A stretch of 64,000 nucleotides of DNA from Phycisphaerae bacterium RAS2 (GTDB taxonomy: Bacteria > Planctomycetota > Phycisphaerae > UBA1845 > UTPLA1), in NCBI GenBank assembly GCA_007753915.1, contig CP036352.1, forward strand, positions 4,260,590-4,324,589. The letters run 5' to 3'. Under the pieces are notes generated by a model. It searched no databases. It had not been told where the DNA came from and saw only the letters and a program-made list of their open reading frames with translations. A program made the translations under genes and the position numbers. Shown here in pieces: positions 51,908 through 60,847 of this stretch (the stretch's first letter is position 1; each line of letters opens with the position of its first letter).

Positions 51908-52585
51908 ATGGTTACCGTGGCCTGGTTGCCGCGGGGCAACTCGACTCCCTTCGCATGCGGAATTAGACTTGCGCCAATCGTGGTCAATTCCGAAAAAAAT
52001 GGAGTCCGAGTGCCGTGGTGCGGAAGCCAAAAATTCAAGGGGCCACAGCGCTCCAGCCCGCAACGCCTTGGACAATTTCCGGCCCGATGCGCGACCGTGC
52101 TCACCTTGTGTTGTTTCTGGAGTGGGTCGTGCGCCGAGCCTGCGCCGGATCAACGAACCCTTCAACTCAGCGCGGCACCGAACCCGGCGACGCCGGCATT
52201 GTGCGAGAGTTTCCGTCATTTGCTGGAGGATTCAGGCGGTGAAATGATCCTGGGGCTACATTGGTTTGACTTGGAGTGGGCTCTCGAGGGCAAGAAGCAT
52301 CCGCAGTGGGGCAATGCCGTGTTTCTGCGGATCAATGCTTTGAACGGCCGAATGCTGAATAAGGATGAGCGGCGTTACTGGATTCGCGCAGATTCGGATG
52401 ACCGGTGCGGAGCGGTGCAATTTGTGGTTCGAGAAGGACAGATGCATAACGTGTCTGTATATTGGGGGCCCCCTCAACAACCACCGGAATGCACTTGTGA
52501 ATTCCCGGCTATTAACCCGAAGAGGTTGTTTGGGCCTACCGAGGGGATCCAAACTGACGCTCCCGATGAGAGCCGCGCGCCGTGA
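51908..52585 (+). CDS. Secreted protein of unknown function, paralogue A
   Basis: Up to 225 residues from ATG 51908; the true start may be later (for example GTG 52009). A hydrophobic segment (ATVLTLCCFWSGSCAEPA) ends in Cys-Ala-Glu-Pro, like a lipoprotein signal. The C-terminal domain shares GEMILGLHWFDLE, RINALNGRMLNKDERRYWI and VREGQMHNVSVYWG with the next gene's AEMIHGVQEFTLE, RVSIRNGRRLAANERLYWV and CERRMCNVIFRPG. No known family was recognised. The sequence is less GC-rich than most neighbours. Confidence 0.55.
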   Translation: MVTVAWLPRGNSTPFACGIRLAPIVVNSEKNGVRVPWCGSQKFKGPQRSSPQRLGQFPARCATVLTLCCFWSGSCAEPAPDQRTLQLSAAPNPATPALCESFRHLLEDSGGEMILGLHWFDLEWALEGKKHPQWGNAVFLRINALNGRMLNKDERRYWIRADSDDRCGAVQFVVREGQMHNVSVYWGPPQQPPECTCEFPAINPKRLFGPTEGIQTDAPDESRAP

Positions 52586-52673
52586 GCCGCCGGACTACTG
52601 CTAGTGCGCGGCAGGATTAACGCGCTCGTCGCATTCGAAATCAATGCGACGAGGCGCGCGACAGGGCGGAAAC

Positions 52674-53210
52674 ATGCGAAACTGTGGCCTAACTCTTCTG
52701 AATCGGCGGCGGCATTCGAGCCCGAAGCACGACGGCCGCATGCCTGCTCAAGCTGCAACCGCAACGTTGGTTTGTTTCTGTTTCATGGGCGGTGCTTGTG
52801 GAGAGCCTGCGTCCATTTTGCGAGCGGTGCAATATCCAACTACGCAACCTGAGAATATGACCGAGTTGATTGAAAACGTGCGTGTCTTGATGGTGGCGGC
52901 GGGGGCCGAAATGATTCATGGCGTGCAAGAATTTACGCTGGAAACCAACTCAACATCCTCGCACGAAACGTCGTTTCAAGGGGCGCGCTTTACGCGTGTG
53001 AGCATTCGCAATGGGCGCAGACTCGCTGCGAACGAACGGCTCTACTGGGTTTGTGACGCGGCTGGAGGCCCGAGCGGGCTTGTGGGTTTCTGGGTATGCG
53101 AGAGACGGATGTGTAATGTGATCTTCCGGCCCGGGCAGCCCGGCTTATCCATGGATTCGGCGTTCGAATTCACTGTCATAGTGCCGCGCGGGCGCCTTAC
53201 CCGCGATTGA
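52674..53210 (+). CDS. Secreted protein of unknown function, paralogue B
   Basis: 178 residues from ATG 52674, chosen for the GGGCGGA just upstream; ATG 52644 and ATG 52740 are alternatives. The hydrophobic segment ATATLVCFCFMGGACGEPA parallels that of paralogue A and ends Cys-Gly-Glu-Pro. The C-terminal ~110 residues align with paralogue A, including the xEMIxG start, the NGRRLAANERLYWV centre and a beta-rich end (SAFEFTVIVPRG). The two genes are probably a tandem duplication. Function unknown. Confidence 0.6.
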   Translation: MRNCGLTLLNRRRHSSPKHDGRMPAQAATATLVCFCFMGGACGEPASILRAVQYPTTQPENMTELIENVRVLMVAAGAEMIHGVQEFTLETNSTSSHETSFQGARFTRVSIRNGRRLAANERLYWVCDAAGGPSGLVGFWVCERRMCNVIFRPGQPGLSMDSAFEFTVIVPRGRLTRD

Positions 53211-53341
53211 TTTCCTCGCGCCGTGCGCGCAATCAAAGCCGGGCTCGTATCGAGCTGGCAAACTGATGCAAGCGCGGCATCACCGGGCCGACACGGCCCT
53301 GCTCTGAACTGATGAGTCAAATCAATACCGACACGCTTCGC
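53206..53341 (+). repeat. Right ~130-bp direct repeat flanking the paralogous pair
   Basis: Direct repeat of 51711-51845. It starts at the end of paralogue B and runs into the 3' end of the GDSL lipoprotein gene (minus strand), so the last codons of that gene are repeat-derived. Confidence 0.75.
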
Positions 53342-54413
53342 TTTCATCGGGCGTCGCGAAGGCCGCGAAATACATCAACCAGAACTCCGTTTCCGGTGGC
53401 AGCAGGTTCAGCGTGAAGCCGGGCGAGTTGGCAGGCGGCGCGGCAGTCGGCAGGTTCGCTTCGATCATCGCAATCGCCCGATCCGCAAGGATCTGGTGCC
53501 CGATTCGTGTCGGGTGGACGTCGTCCCAGAAGATGTATTCATCCGGGCTGGCGGCCAGCACGTCGCCCTCGGAGAATCCGAAATAGCCGCCAGTCCATGC
53601 GGGATCGGTCACGTTTGTGACACCCTCGGGCGGCGACGCGATCATCTCCTCAAACATCGCGGCGATGTCCGGCCGCCAGATTCGTATGTCGGGCCGCGTT
53701 TCGAGATCGTCCAGCCGTGCAGCCAGCGCCGCGTTCACACCGAGAGACAACTCCGTCGCGCGCTGCTGCCGCGCACCGTCGCGATAGCGCGGGACCAATC
53801 CGAGATCGGGCAGGTTGAGCACGAGAAACCAGCGCCCGCCGCGGTCATAAATCGCCGCAACGGCGAGGGCGATGTTTTCGGCAATGGCCTCCGGCGTGTC
53901 GGTGCATTCACCGTTCAGAACGTCAAACAAGTCCTTCGCCCCGCCCCAGACGACGAACAACTCGGTGCCGAGCGGCTGGCCGTGGTAAAGCGTGATCTGT
54001 TGCCGCACGTTCGGACCTAGCGGCAGGCCGTACGATTGGCCCTGCCCAAGGCCGGAGTTGGCCGCGCCGTAGGCGAAGTTAGTCCCGCCGCGGAAGCTGG
54101 GCCGCGCAGTCAGACCGAAGCGCCCCGCGATCCGCTCGACCCAGACCGGCCCGTTTGATAGACGGCCGTCAACATACGGCGACTGCGGCACGATGCTGAA
54201 TGTCGCCAGCAGGTTCCCCGAGTCGGACAAACTGTCGCCGAAGACGACGATCTGCGTGAACGGCCCGGTGGGCACGGGGGGCGGAAGCGATGGAACCAAA
54301 CCGCAGCCGGGGAGCGCGAAAACCGCCGAGCCAAGCCCGAGCAAAGCAGTTAGCGCCTGGCTGCACCGGCGGACGCCCAAGAATCGTTTCGTTGTCTTCA
54401 TGGCATTGCGCAT
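53322..54413 (-). CDS. GDSL/SGNH hydrolase lipoprotein
   Basis: 363 residues from ATG 54413 (ATG 54401 also possible). The lipoprotein signal ends VFALPGCGL. SGNH blocks are clear: FGDSLSDSGN with the nucleophilic Ser (block I), FRGGTNFAYGAANSG (block II), VVWGGAKDLFD (block III, where GGAKD replaces the usual GxND) and the catalytic Asp/His pair in WDDVHPTRIGHQ (block V). These enzymes hydrolyse esters, for example acylated sugars or lipids. It belongs to the autotransporter-type/thermolabile-hemolysin-like GDSL group. The C-terminal end overlaps the 53206-53341 repeat. Confidence 0.85.
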   Translation of the reverse strand: MRNAMKTTKRFLGVRRCSQALTALLGLGSAVFALPGCGLVPSLPPPVPTGPFTQIVVFGDSLSDSGNLLATFSIVPQSPYVDGRLSNGPVWVERIAGRFGLTARPSFRGGTNFAYGAANSGLGQGQSYGLPLGPNVRQQITLYHGQPLGTELFVVWGGAKDLFDVLNGECTDTPEAIAENIALAVAAIYDRGGRWFLVLNLPDLGLVPRYRDGARQQRATELSLGVNAALAARLDDLETRPDIRIWRPDIAAMFEEMIASPPEGVTNVTDPAWTGGYFGFSEGDVLAASPDEYIFWDDVHPTRIGHQILADRAIAMIEANLPTAAPPANSPGFTLNLLPPETEFWLMYFAAFATPDESEACRY

Positions 54414-54502
54414 TCTAATCAACTGCCGGGCTATTTGGGGCGCAGGGATTCTGTTTGCCTGATTGGGCCCCTATCAATTCAGATGCGTGATGGTAGGCGA
54501 TC

Positions 54503-55759
54503 TCAATTAAACCAGACCGCGTGCATAAAAAAGCCCCCCTTAAACGCGCGGTCCATTTGTCGCCACACCTCGATGCCCAGCACATTGCCTTTTTCGACGT
54601 ACGGCGTCGCGCCCGTGCCTTGCATCCAGAGAATTGCGTCGAAGGTTCGCGGCTCGGTGAATACGCGGCGAAGGTTGATTCCTTGGCCGGCCGGTAACCG
54701 CCAGTGCGGCAACAGCGCTTTGCCCGCGAGCAAATCGCTGACGTGATCCAGGAATCGATTCCATGTGCGAAGCTGTTCAGCCCCCAAGCTGATCCCGGCA
54801 ACGACACTGGTTTGCCCGGAAATTGGATTGGGCAGCCACTCATGATCGTCGTCCTTCTCCTTGTAAACCAGCTCCCACGTCTCTCGGCTTAGCCGGACCA
54901 TGGCCTCCAGGTGGTCGAGGGCCGATCGCATTCGAGTGGGTTCCGCGACTCGCAGATTCAGAAGATGAAAGAACGCAATGGCATCGGCGATGTCATCCCA
55001 GGCAAATGGCTGGCGCGAATACGCCACTTCCGACACAATTTGATGGGGTGTAGCGGTCTTGGTGAAGAAAAGGCACCCGACCCGCTCAAACAAGTCCTGA
55101 AAGTCATGAGCCAGAAGGATGTCGCACATCGCCGCAATCAGATGGCAATAGCCGCGAAACCATGCGACGTCGGCCCGGTCAAAACAGATGAGAAACCCTT
55201 CGGCGTCTGCCGTCGTCAGGTTCAACCCCGCATACGAAGCGAATATCCGCCAGAACGTCTCGCCCTCCTCCGCGTGGCCGTCGCTGTTGAAGTCCATGCG
55301 GATCAGGCCGGGGCGAAGCGGGAGGCGCACCGCGTCACCGCGAATCGGGCGGAGTGTTGCCTCCGCTTTGATGAGACTTGCCTGAAACGAGGCGATGATC
55401 CGCCGCAGCTCGGTGTAAGAGAGCACTTCCGGCTTGGGGTTGCTCGGAATGGGCAACGAGAGGAAAGAGAAATACCCGCCGTGGTCGCGCAGGCCGTGCT
55501 TGTAGAGCGATTGAGTAAGCTGCTCCACGCCACGAAGCAGCTGCGCGACGCCCAATTGAAATCGAAGATCGTCATTGGCTTGGTCGGCTGCCAGCGCCTT
55601 TTCAGCCAGTGAAACCGCTTCCGCGATTTTGCCTGAGATAAGCAACGGCTCGATCAGCGGCGCGGGATGCGACACCCCTGCAGAGCGAGTCGTCGGCTGC
55701 GCCCAAATGGATGAACACGAGACGATCAATACGAAGGATGCAACCACCAACGTGCGCAT
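54503..55759 (-). CDS. Exported TPR-containing protein of unknown function
   Basis: 418 residues from ATG 55759. A signal peptide (TLVVASFVLIVSCSSIWAQP) is followed by a TPR-like segment (LISGKIAEAVSLAEKALAAD, DDLRFQLGVAQLLRGVEQL) and an EF-hand-like loop MDFNSDGHAEEGETFW. The remaining ~250 residues are mostly helical with WF-rich patches (RADVAWFRGYCHLIAAMCD). The TPR plus EF-hand opening suggests an envelope scaffold; no enzymatic motif is seen. It lies between the GDSL lipoprotein and acyl-CoA dehydrogenase, all on the minus strand. Confidence 0.65.
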   Translation of the reverse strand: MRTLVVASFVLIVSCSSIWAQPTTRSAGVSHPAPLIEPLLISGKIAEAVSLAEKALAADQANDDLRFQLGVAQLLRGVEQLTQSLYKHGLRDHGGYFSFLSLPIPSNPKPEVLSYTELRRIIASFQASLIKAEATLRPIRGDAVRLPLRPGLIRMDFNSDGHAEEGETFWRIFASYAGLNLTTADAEGFLICFDRADVAWFRGYCHLIAAMCDILLAHDFQDLFERVGCLFFTKTATPHQIVSEVAYSRQPFAWDDIADAIAFFHLLNLRVAEPTRMRSALDHLEAMVRLSRETWELVYKEKDDDHEWLPNPISGQTSVVAGISLGAEQLRTWNRFLDHVSDLLAGKALLPHWRLPAGQGINLRRVFTEPRTFDAILWMQGTGATPYVEKGNVLGIEVWRQMDRAFKGGFFMHAVWFN

Positions 55760-55886
55760 AGATCTCACCCGGTGACTCGCAGCGGACACAAAGCAGAGTT
55801 GAATTTGCGCGCCGACATCAGTCGATTACAACGGCGTGCACCGGGGTAACTCACGGCCAATGGCGGCTACGTCGAGCGCCGGGTCC

Positions 55887-57080
55887 CTAGAACGCCGCGT
55901 GGCCCGTCAGTTCCCGGCCGACAACCAATTCATGGATCGTCTCGGTGCCTTCATAAGTAATCACCGATTCAAGATTCAGCATGTGCCGGATCGGGCTGCA
56001 CTCGATGCTGATGCCGCCTGCGCCGAGGATGTCGCGCGCGTCGCGGGCGATGTCCAGGGCCATGCGCACGTTGTTCCACTTCGCCATGCTCACCTGGCTG
56101 TGGTGCATCGTGCCGGCGTCTTTGAGCCGACCCAGTTGCAGCGACAGCAACTGTGCGAGCGTGATTCGCCGGCTCATCTCCGCCAGCCGCCGCTGAATCG
56201 TCTGCGTGTGCGCGATCGGCCGTCCGAACACGACGCGGATCTTCGCGAACTCCAGCGCCTCCTTGAAACACGCGATGGCCGCCCCGATGCCGCCCCAGGT
56301 GATGCCGTAACGCGCCTGCGTGAGGCAGCCCAGCGGCCCCTTCAGCCCTACGACGTTCGGCAGCATCTGCGAGGCGGGCACCTTCACGTTGTCGAAGAAC
56401 AGTTCGCTCGTGACGCTGGCGCGGAGTGAGAACTTTCGCAGAATGTCGCGCGCGGTGTAGCCCGGCGTGCCTTTCTCAATAATAAATCCGCGCACGCCTT
56501 CATCGGTGCTGGCCCAGACGATGGCGATGTCGGCAATGGTGCCGTTGGTGATCCACATCTTGGCGCCATTAAGAACCCAGTCGCCGCCCTTTTTCACTGC
56601 GCGCGTCTTCATCGTGCCGGGGTCGCTGCCACCGTCCGGCTCGGTCAGGCCGAAGCAGCCGATGCACTCGCCTTTGGCCATGCGAGGCAAATACTTTTGT
56701 CTTTGTTCCTCGCTGCCGTAGGCGAAGATGGGATACATACACAGGCTGCCCTGCACCGAGACAAAGCTGCGCACGCCGCTGTCGCCGCGCTCCAGCTCCT
56801 GGCAGACGAGGCCGTAGCAGACGTTGTTCAGGCCGGCGCAGTCGTAGCCTTCGATGTTGCAGCCGAGCAGGCCCATCGAGGCGATCTCGGGAATGAGTTC
56901 CTTCGGGAAGCGGTGATCCTCAAACGCCTGCGGAATGACCGGCAGCACGCGCTCATCGACGAACCGCGCGACCGCGTCCTGAATGGCGATCTCATCCTCG
57001 GAGAGCAGGCCCCGGATGTTGTAGTAATCGTACGGATTGGGCGTCTCAACGCTGGCGGCGGTCATGCTCGGTGCGGCCAT
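55887..57080 (-). CDS. Acyl-CoA dehydrogenase (glutaryl-CoA dehydrogenase-like)
   Basis: 397 residues from ATG 57080, with AGGAG 8 bases upstream. It oxidises an acyl-CoA using FAD and passes electrons to ETF. Typical segments: CFGLTEPDGGSDPGTMKTRA, GAKMWITNGTIADIAIVWAS, and the C-terminal catalytic Glu in VITYEGTETIHELVVGRE. The pattern of this region resembles glutaryl-CoA dehydrogenase. No pathway genes lie beside it. EtfB at 28.8 kb is a plausible electron acceptor subunit, which is inference. Confidence 0.88.
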   Translation of the reverse strand: MAAPSMTAASVETPNPYDYYNIRGLLSEDEIAIQDAVARFVDERVLPVIPQAFEDHRFPKELIPEIASMGLLGCNIEGYDCAGLNNVCYGLVCQELERGDSGVRSFVSVQGSLCMYPIFAYGSEEQRQKYLPRMAKGECIGCFGLTEPDGGSDPGTMKTRAVKKGGDWVLNGAKMWITNGTIADIAIVWASTDEGVRGFIIEKGTPGYTARDILRKFSLRASVTSELFFDNVKVPASQMLPNVVGLKGPLGCLTQARYGITWGGIGAAIACFKEALEFAKIRVVFGRPIAHTQTIQRRLAEMSRRITLAQLLSLQLGRLKDAGTMHHSQVSMAKWNNVRMALDIARDARDILGAGGISIECSPIRHMLNLESVITYEGTETIHELVVGRELTGHAAF

Positions 57081-57306
57081 GTGCGGCTCCTGGTGCTTCG
57101 GGGTCTGTGTTGCGGGTTCAAGGTGTCGAACCGGGGATTGTAACACGGCGCGGGAGCCGTTCGTAGTTACGGAGTTGTGGGTATTGGTAGCGATCGCATT
57201 TCGGTCCAAGCTGCGACCAAGACCGCCTGAACAGGAAGCTGGAATCGTGGTAATCTAGCGCCCCGCAAGCCCCTGAATCACATGAACCGGCAAGCGGCAG
57301 GAACGT

Positions 57307-57819
57307 ATGAAGGTCGCAAGCATCGAGAGCATTGCCCGGGCGCTGAACGACGCCGAAGTTCCCTTCATTGTGGTGGGGGGCCTGGCCGTCGTCGCCCACG
57401 GCTATGGCAGGCATACGCAGGATCTGGATCTGGTCATTCGCCTTCGGCCCGACACGATCCGCGCTGCGTTCAAGGCGCTGGCGTCGCTGGGTTACGAGCC
57501 GCGCGTCCCGATGACGGCCGAGGCCTTCGCCGACACAGTGCAGCGGGCAAGCTGGATTCGCGAAAAGGGCATGACGGTTCTGAACTTTCACAGCGATCAA
57601 TATCGCGACACACCAATCGACGTGTTTGTCGCCGAGCCGTTTGATTTTGAAGTTGAGTACCAACGTGCGCTGGTCGAAGAGCTCGCGCCGGGTGTGTCGG
57701 TTCGGATCGTGCAACTCGACACGTTGATCCTGCTGAAGCAGCAAGCGGGCAGGCCGCAGGACCTCGCGGATATCGCCGAGCTGCGCCTGCTCCACGGAGA
57801 AGCCCCCGATGCCGGGTGA
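57307..57819 (+). CDS. AbiEii-like nucleotidyltransferase domain protein
   Basis: 170 residues. The nucleotidyltransferase motif is VVGGLAVVAHGYGRHTQDLD followed by LVIRL, a GG-X-DXD type centre as in AbiEii/DUF6036 proteins. The rest (FDFEVEYQRALVEELAPG, IVQLDTLILLKQQAGRPQDL) fits the same fold. AbiEii members are toxins that block translation by transferring nucleotides to tRNA, whereas others act as antitoxins. The gene overlaps a small downstream partner by 11 bases. Which member of the pair is toxic cannot be read from sequence. Confidence 0.7.
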   Translation: MKVASIESIARALNDAEVPFIVVGGLAVVAHGYGRHTQDLDLVIRLRPDTIRAAFKALASLGYEPRVPMTAEAFADTVQRASWIREKGMTVLNFHSDQYRDTPIDVFVAEPFDFEVEYQRALVEELAPGVSVRIVQLDTLILLKQQAGRPQDLADIAELRLLHGEAPDAG

Positions 57820-58000
57820 AATCGATTGGAGCGCGACGACGCACGACGGCAATCGCAGGCGGCAACATGAGGAATTCCGCGCTCGCTCGTTTCGAGAAAA
57901 GCTGGAAGCCCTCGAAGCGAGCGGAGAGCTTGTGAAGTTCTTCGCGTCACGGCTCGCTAAACGCCGCCAGGCGAAGCAAAAGCCCGCAGATTCCCAATGA
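57809..58000 (+). CDS. Small partner of the AbiEii-like protein
   Basis: 63 residues, overlapping the nucleotidyltransferase gene by 11 bases. It is strongly charged and helical: MPGEIDWSATTHDGNRRRQH, then SFREKLEALEASGELVKFFA. Small proteins of this type are often found directly behind AbiEii-like nucleotidyltransferases, probably as the second part of a toxin-antitoxin pair. No DNA-binding domain is obvious. Function inferred from context only. Confidence 0.5.
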   Translation: MPGEIDWSATTHDGNRRRQHEEFRARSFREKLEALEASGELVKFFASRLAKRRQAKQKPADSQ

Positions 58001-58055
58001 GCTCCGCCGGCGCGGGAAGATATCTCTCACGCAACTCACTGGCCGAAGGTGCCGC

Positions 58056-58421
58056 TCAATAGTGCGGGAACATTTGATCGCGGATTGCCCAAATCTGCGG
58101 CATCATGAAACACAAGACATTGAGCACCGCCAGAAACAAATATGGACGAATCTGGTTCCATCGGCCGCCACCGACGAATGCCATTGCCAATCCAACAATG
58201 GTAAAGAGCCATGCTAACGCTACCGCCATATGCATCGTTGATTCTGCGGCGGCCCTAGTCGTTCCGCACCAACCTCCGATTGCCATGACGACGGTATAGC
58301 GATAACGGGCAAGCGCGAGCAAGGCCACCGCGCTAAACAAGCTACTTGCATAGAGCAAATTCGACGGGGTCCGCCGCCGGCGCGATCTCCTCGCGTATTC
58401 GAGTGTTATCGGGGTACTCAT
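58056..58421 (-). CDS. Small integral membrane protein
   Basis: 121 residues from ATG 58421 (an upstream ATG at 58436 is possible). An Arg-rich N-terminus (RRSRRRR) precedes three hydrophobic segments: YASSLFSAVALLALARY, MAVALAWLFTIVGLAMAF and YLFLAVLNVLCFMMPQIW. No family recognised and no good Shine-Dalgarno sequence. Its reality rests on membrane-protein composition. Confidence 0.5.
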   Translation of the reverse strand: MSTPITLEYARRSRRRRTPSNLLYASSLFSAVALLALARYRYTVVMAIGGWCGTTRAAAESTMHMAVALAWLFTIVGLAMAFVGGGRWNQIRPYLFLAVLNVLCFMMPQIWAIRDQMFPHY

Positions 58422-58587
58422 GATCGCCCGGGCCATGACTAATCATACGCGCGCCCCATGGGCTCAGCGAGAATCCGGCCGTGATTATTGCCCCAAAACA
58501 CGCGCTCATTTTGACGCCGGGCACTGGGCGGACCGATGTAGGAATGCACGAGCCTCGATTCAATGAGTCGAGCTGCCGGGGGGCGAA

Positions 58588-59130
58588 GTGAAGCAATTTG
58601 TGAATACGCACGGGGGCGATGCGCAGCCGCTGGTGCTGGTCACGCTCTGCGGCGGCGGGTGGCACCGCGAGGCCCAGCGCGTGCTTGAGCAGTTCCCGGC
58701 CGATCAATTTCGCTACGCGTATGTTTACGGCCACTGCCGCGGCGTGCATGGCGCCGCCCGGCTGGAGATGCCGCACGACGGTCCGCGCTACCCGATGCAC
58801 TATCTCGGCCCGACTCGCACGCGGTGGTTCAGCCGAATCAGCAATTCGGCGCGATTTGCGCGATCGATGTTTGAGGCCGACCGACTCGTGAAGCGACTTC
58901 GCCCTGCGGCCATCGTCGCCGTCGGCACAGCCATGGCGGTGCCGCTCTTCCTCGCGGGCAGGCGGCACGGCGCAGCGTGCGTGTTCGTAGAATCGCTCAC
59001 GCGGTTTCGCAACTTGTCGGCCACCGGGCGATGGGTGCGCCGGTTGCGGCTGGCGAATCGACTGTATGTTCAGTGGCCGCAGTTGCAGCGAACGATGCCC
59101 GGCACGGCGTATGCGGGGGATGTGCTGTGA
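58588..59130 (+). CDS. PssD/Alg14-like glycosyltransferase subunit
   Basis: 180 residues from GTG 58588, preceded by a GGGGGG stretch. It matches the Alg14/PssD type: PLVLVTLCGGGWHREAQRVL at the start, then AAIVAVGTAMAVPLFLAGRR and CVFVESLTRFRNLSATGRW (donor-site-like loops). Alg14 anchors and activates the catalytic Alg13 subunit for N-acetylglucosamine or glucuronate transfer to a lipid-linked sugar. Its stop overlaps the start of the Alg13-like gene by four bases (GTGA), so the two are translationally coupled, as expected for one heterodimeric enzyme. Confidence 0.8.
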   Translation: MKQFVNTHGGDAQPLVLVTLCGGGWHREAQRVLEQFPADQFRYAYVYGHCRGVHGAARLEMPHDGPRYPMHYLGPTRTRWFSRISNSARFARSMFEADRLVKRLRPAAIVAVGTAMAVPLFLAGRRHGAACVFVESLTRFRNLSATGRWVRRLRLANRLYVQWPQLQRTMPGTAYAGDVL

Positions 59131-59639
59131 TACTTGTCACCGTCGGGACGCAATTCTTTGACGCGTTGATCACCGAGGTGGATCGCCTCGCCGCTGCGCG
59201 GGCCTTCGACCGATTCGCGGGGACGGCCCCGGCGCGCGTCTTCGCGCAGATCGGTTTACAGCAGAAGCTACCGCGGCACATCGAACACGTCGCGTTCGAC
59301 CGCGACCTCGTGAACAAAGCGCGACACGCCGACCTCATCATCACGCATGCCGGTACCGGCTCGCTGTTGGAGTTCCTCCCGATGGGCCAGCCGCTCATCG
59401 CCGTCGCGAACCCGACCAAGGCCGACAACCATCAGCTGGAGTTTCTGCAGGCGCTGGACGACGTGTACGACTTCTGCTGGATCGCTGGTCCCGAACAACT
59501 CGAATCAGCCCTACCCCGCGCAGTCGTGCCACTAAAGCGACACCATCCCGGCGACAGTTACAACCCGGGAATTGGCGCGGACATCGCGGCGTTCATCACG
59601 CGCCACGCCCTCGTGTGCGGCGCGACCTGCCCGGCCTGA
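59127..59639 (+). CDS. PssE/Alg13-like glycosyltransferase catalytic subunit
   Basis: 170 residues from GTG 59127, which reads ILVTVGTQFFDALITEVDR, the standard start of Alg13/PssE. The GT28 C-terminal signature follows: ADLIITHAGTGSLLEFLPMG, QPLIAVANPTKADNHQLEFL. With the upstream Alg14-like subunit it forms a UDP-sugar glycosyltransferase for polysaccharide or lipid-linked oligosaccharide synthesis at the cytoplasmic membrane face. No further polysaccharide genes are beside the pair. Confidence 0.85.
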   Translation: MILVTVGTQFFDALITEVDRLAAARAFDRFAGTAPARVFAQIGLQQKLPRHIEHVAFDRDLVNKARHADLIITHAGTGSLLEFLPMGQPLIAVANPTKADNHQLEFLQALDDVYDFCWIAGPEQLESALPRAVVPLKRHHPGDSYNPGIGADIAAFITRHALVCGATCPA

Positions 59640-59652
59640 TGCCGCAAACGCT

Positions 59653-60702
59653 TCACTCTCCGGATGATGGCTCCTCGCTGCCCGCCTCACCGGTGGCTGA
59701 CCCGACGACGCAATCCGCGGCGTTCGCGCGGATGTACTTGATGCACAGCTTGTTCAGGTTTTCCTTCGACTTGTCGTAAGCGGCGTCCACGTCCGCGATG
59801 CTCGCGTCGCCGTAGGCGTCCATGTACTTCTTGACCGACTTGCTCTTCTTGACGAGCTTCTGGTCAGGGTTCTCGCGGACAAACGCGGCGACGGCCCGGC
59901 GCATGATCACCGCGCGCTTCTTCGCGCCGACCGCGTCGAAGCTCTTCACCGCCTCAACCGCCAGCGGACCGAACTCGTCGCCGAACAACTCGTTCAGGCT
60001 GTCTTCGCGGGCCACGTTGTCCACCCATTGCACCATGAAGATCGCGCGGCGACAGGGCGTCAGCGCGCGAATGGCCTTTACGCCGTCCGCCCCTGATCGA
60101 TCGCCCAACTCCATGCGAATGTCCGCCACGAGGCGGTCCATCAACTCCTCGTCCTTCACGGCCGCCAGCGCGGTCGCGTTCAGAGCTTGCGGCGACTCGT
60201 CCGCCTCGGCGGTTGCGTCTTCGGCTGCATCCTGCGCATCGCCATCCGCTGGTTCGTCTGTGTCCGCGGCATCGGCCTGTGCGACTTGTGCGGGGGTCAA
60301 TTCGCTCGACTCGCCAGGCTCTTCGTCTTCGCCGCGCTGCACCTTCTTGAACTCCTGGTGAAGCGCGAGCAGGGGCTTTTTCAGATCGGCCCGGCCCATC
60401 TGCGCGGCCTGGTCGATCATCGAGCGCAGAAAAGCATCGAGATAGGCGTCGGCGTCAAAGGTCGCCCGCGTACGGCGACCCCCCATTGTGTAGGCAGCGT
60501 CGAACGCAACGCTGTGAGCGAGCTTCGCCATGGAATCAAGGAGCGTCTTGTTCGATTCGTACTCGTCCAGTGACGAGACGATGACCATCGCCTGCTCGCG
60601 AGCCTCGTTCGAGTCTTCCGACCGCTGGCGAAATCGCAGAAAGAAAATCAGCCCAATGACGACGACCGTCGTGAGTATGGCGCCGAGCTTTCTGGTATCC
60701 AT
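59653..60702 (-). CDS. Membrane-anchored protein of unknown function with acidic linker
   Basis: 349 residues; GGAGG lies 10 bases before the ATG. One N-terminal membrane helix (LGAILTTVVVIGLIFFLRF) is followed by a helical region, an acidic Ala/Glu/Asp-rich linker (~128-165) and a helical C-domain (LMDRLVADIRMELGDRSGAD, RRAIFMVQWVDNVAREDSLN). The tail is Gly/Ser/Glu-rich. No known domain. Composition fits an extracytoplasmic scaffold. Confidence 0.65.
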   Translation of the reverse strand: MDTRKLGAILTTVVVIGLIFFLRFRQRSEDSNEAREQAMVIVSSLDEYESNKTLLDSMAKLAHSVAFDAAYTMGGRRTRATFDADAYLDAFLRSMIDQAAQMGRADLKKPLLALHQEFKKVQRGEDEEPGESSELTPAQVAQADAADTDEPADGDAQDAAEDATAEADESPQALNATALAAVKDEELMDRLVADIRMELGDRSGADGVKAIRALTPCRRAIFMVQWVDNVAREDSLNELFGDEFGPLAVEAVKSFDAVGAKKRAVIMRRAVAAFVRENPDQKLVKKSKSVKKYMDAYGDASIADVDAAYDKSKENLNKLCIKYIRANAADCVVGSATGEAGSEEPSSGE

Positions 60703-60847
60703 GGCGGGAGCCTCCTTCCCGATCCGGGTTGCCGTGATTCTGCCACAGTTGATACAAGAAAGTCAATTGAATGCGGCGGGAAGGAGGGCAGGCTCTTCAC
60801 GCGCCAGCAGAATTGATATGCCTTTGCGAGTCTGGTGGCCGCAGGAC

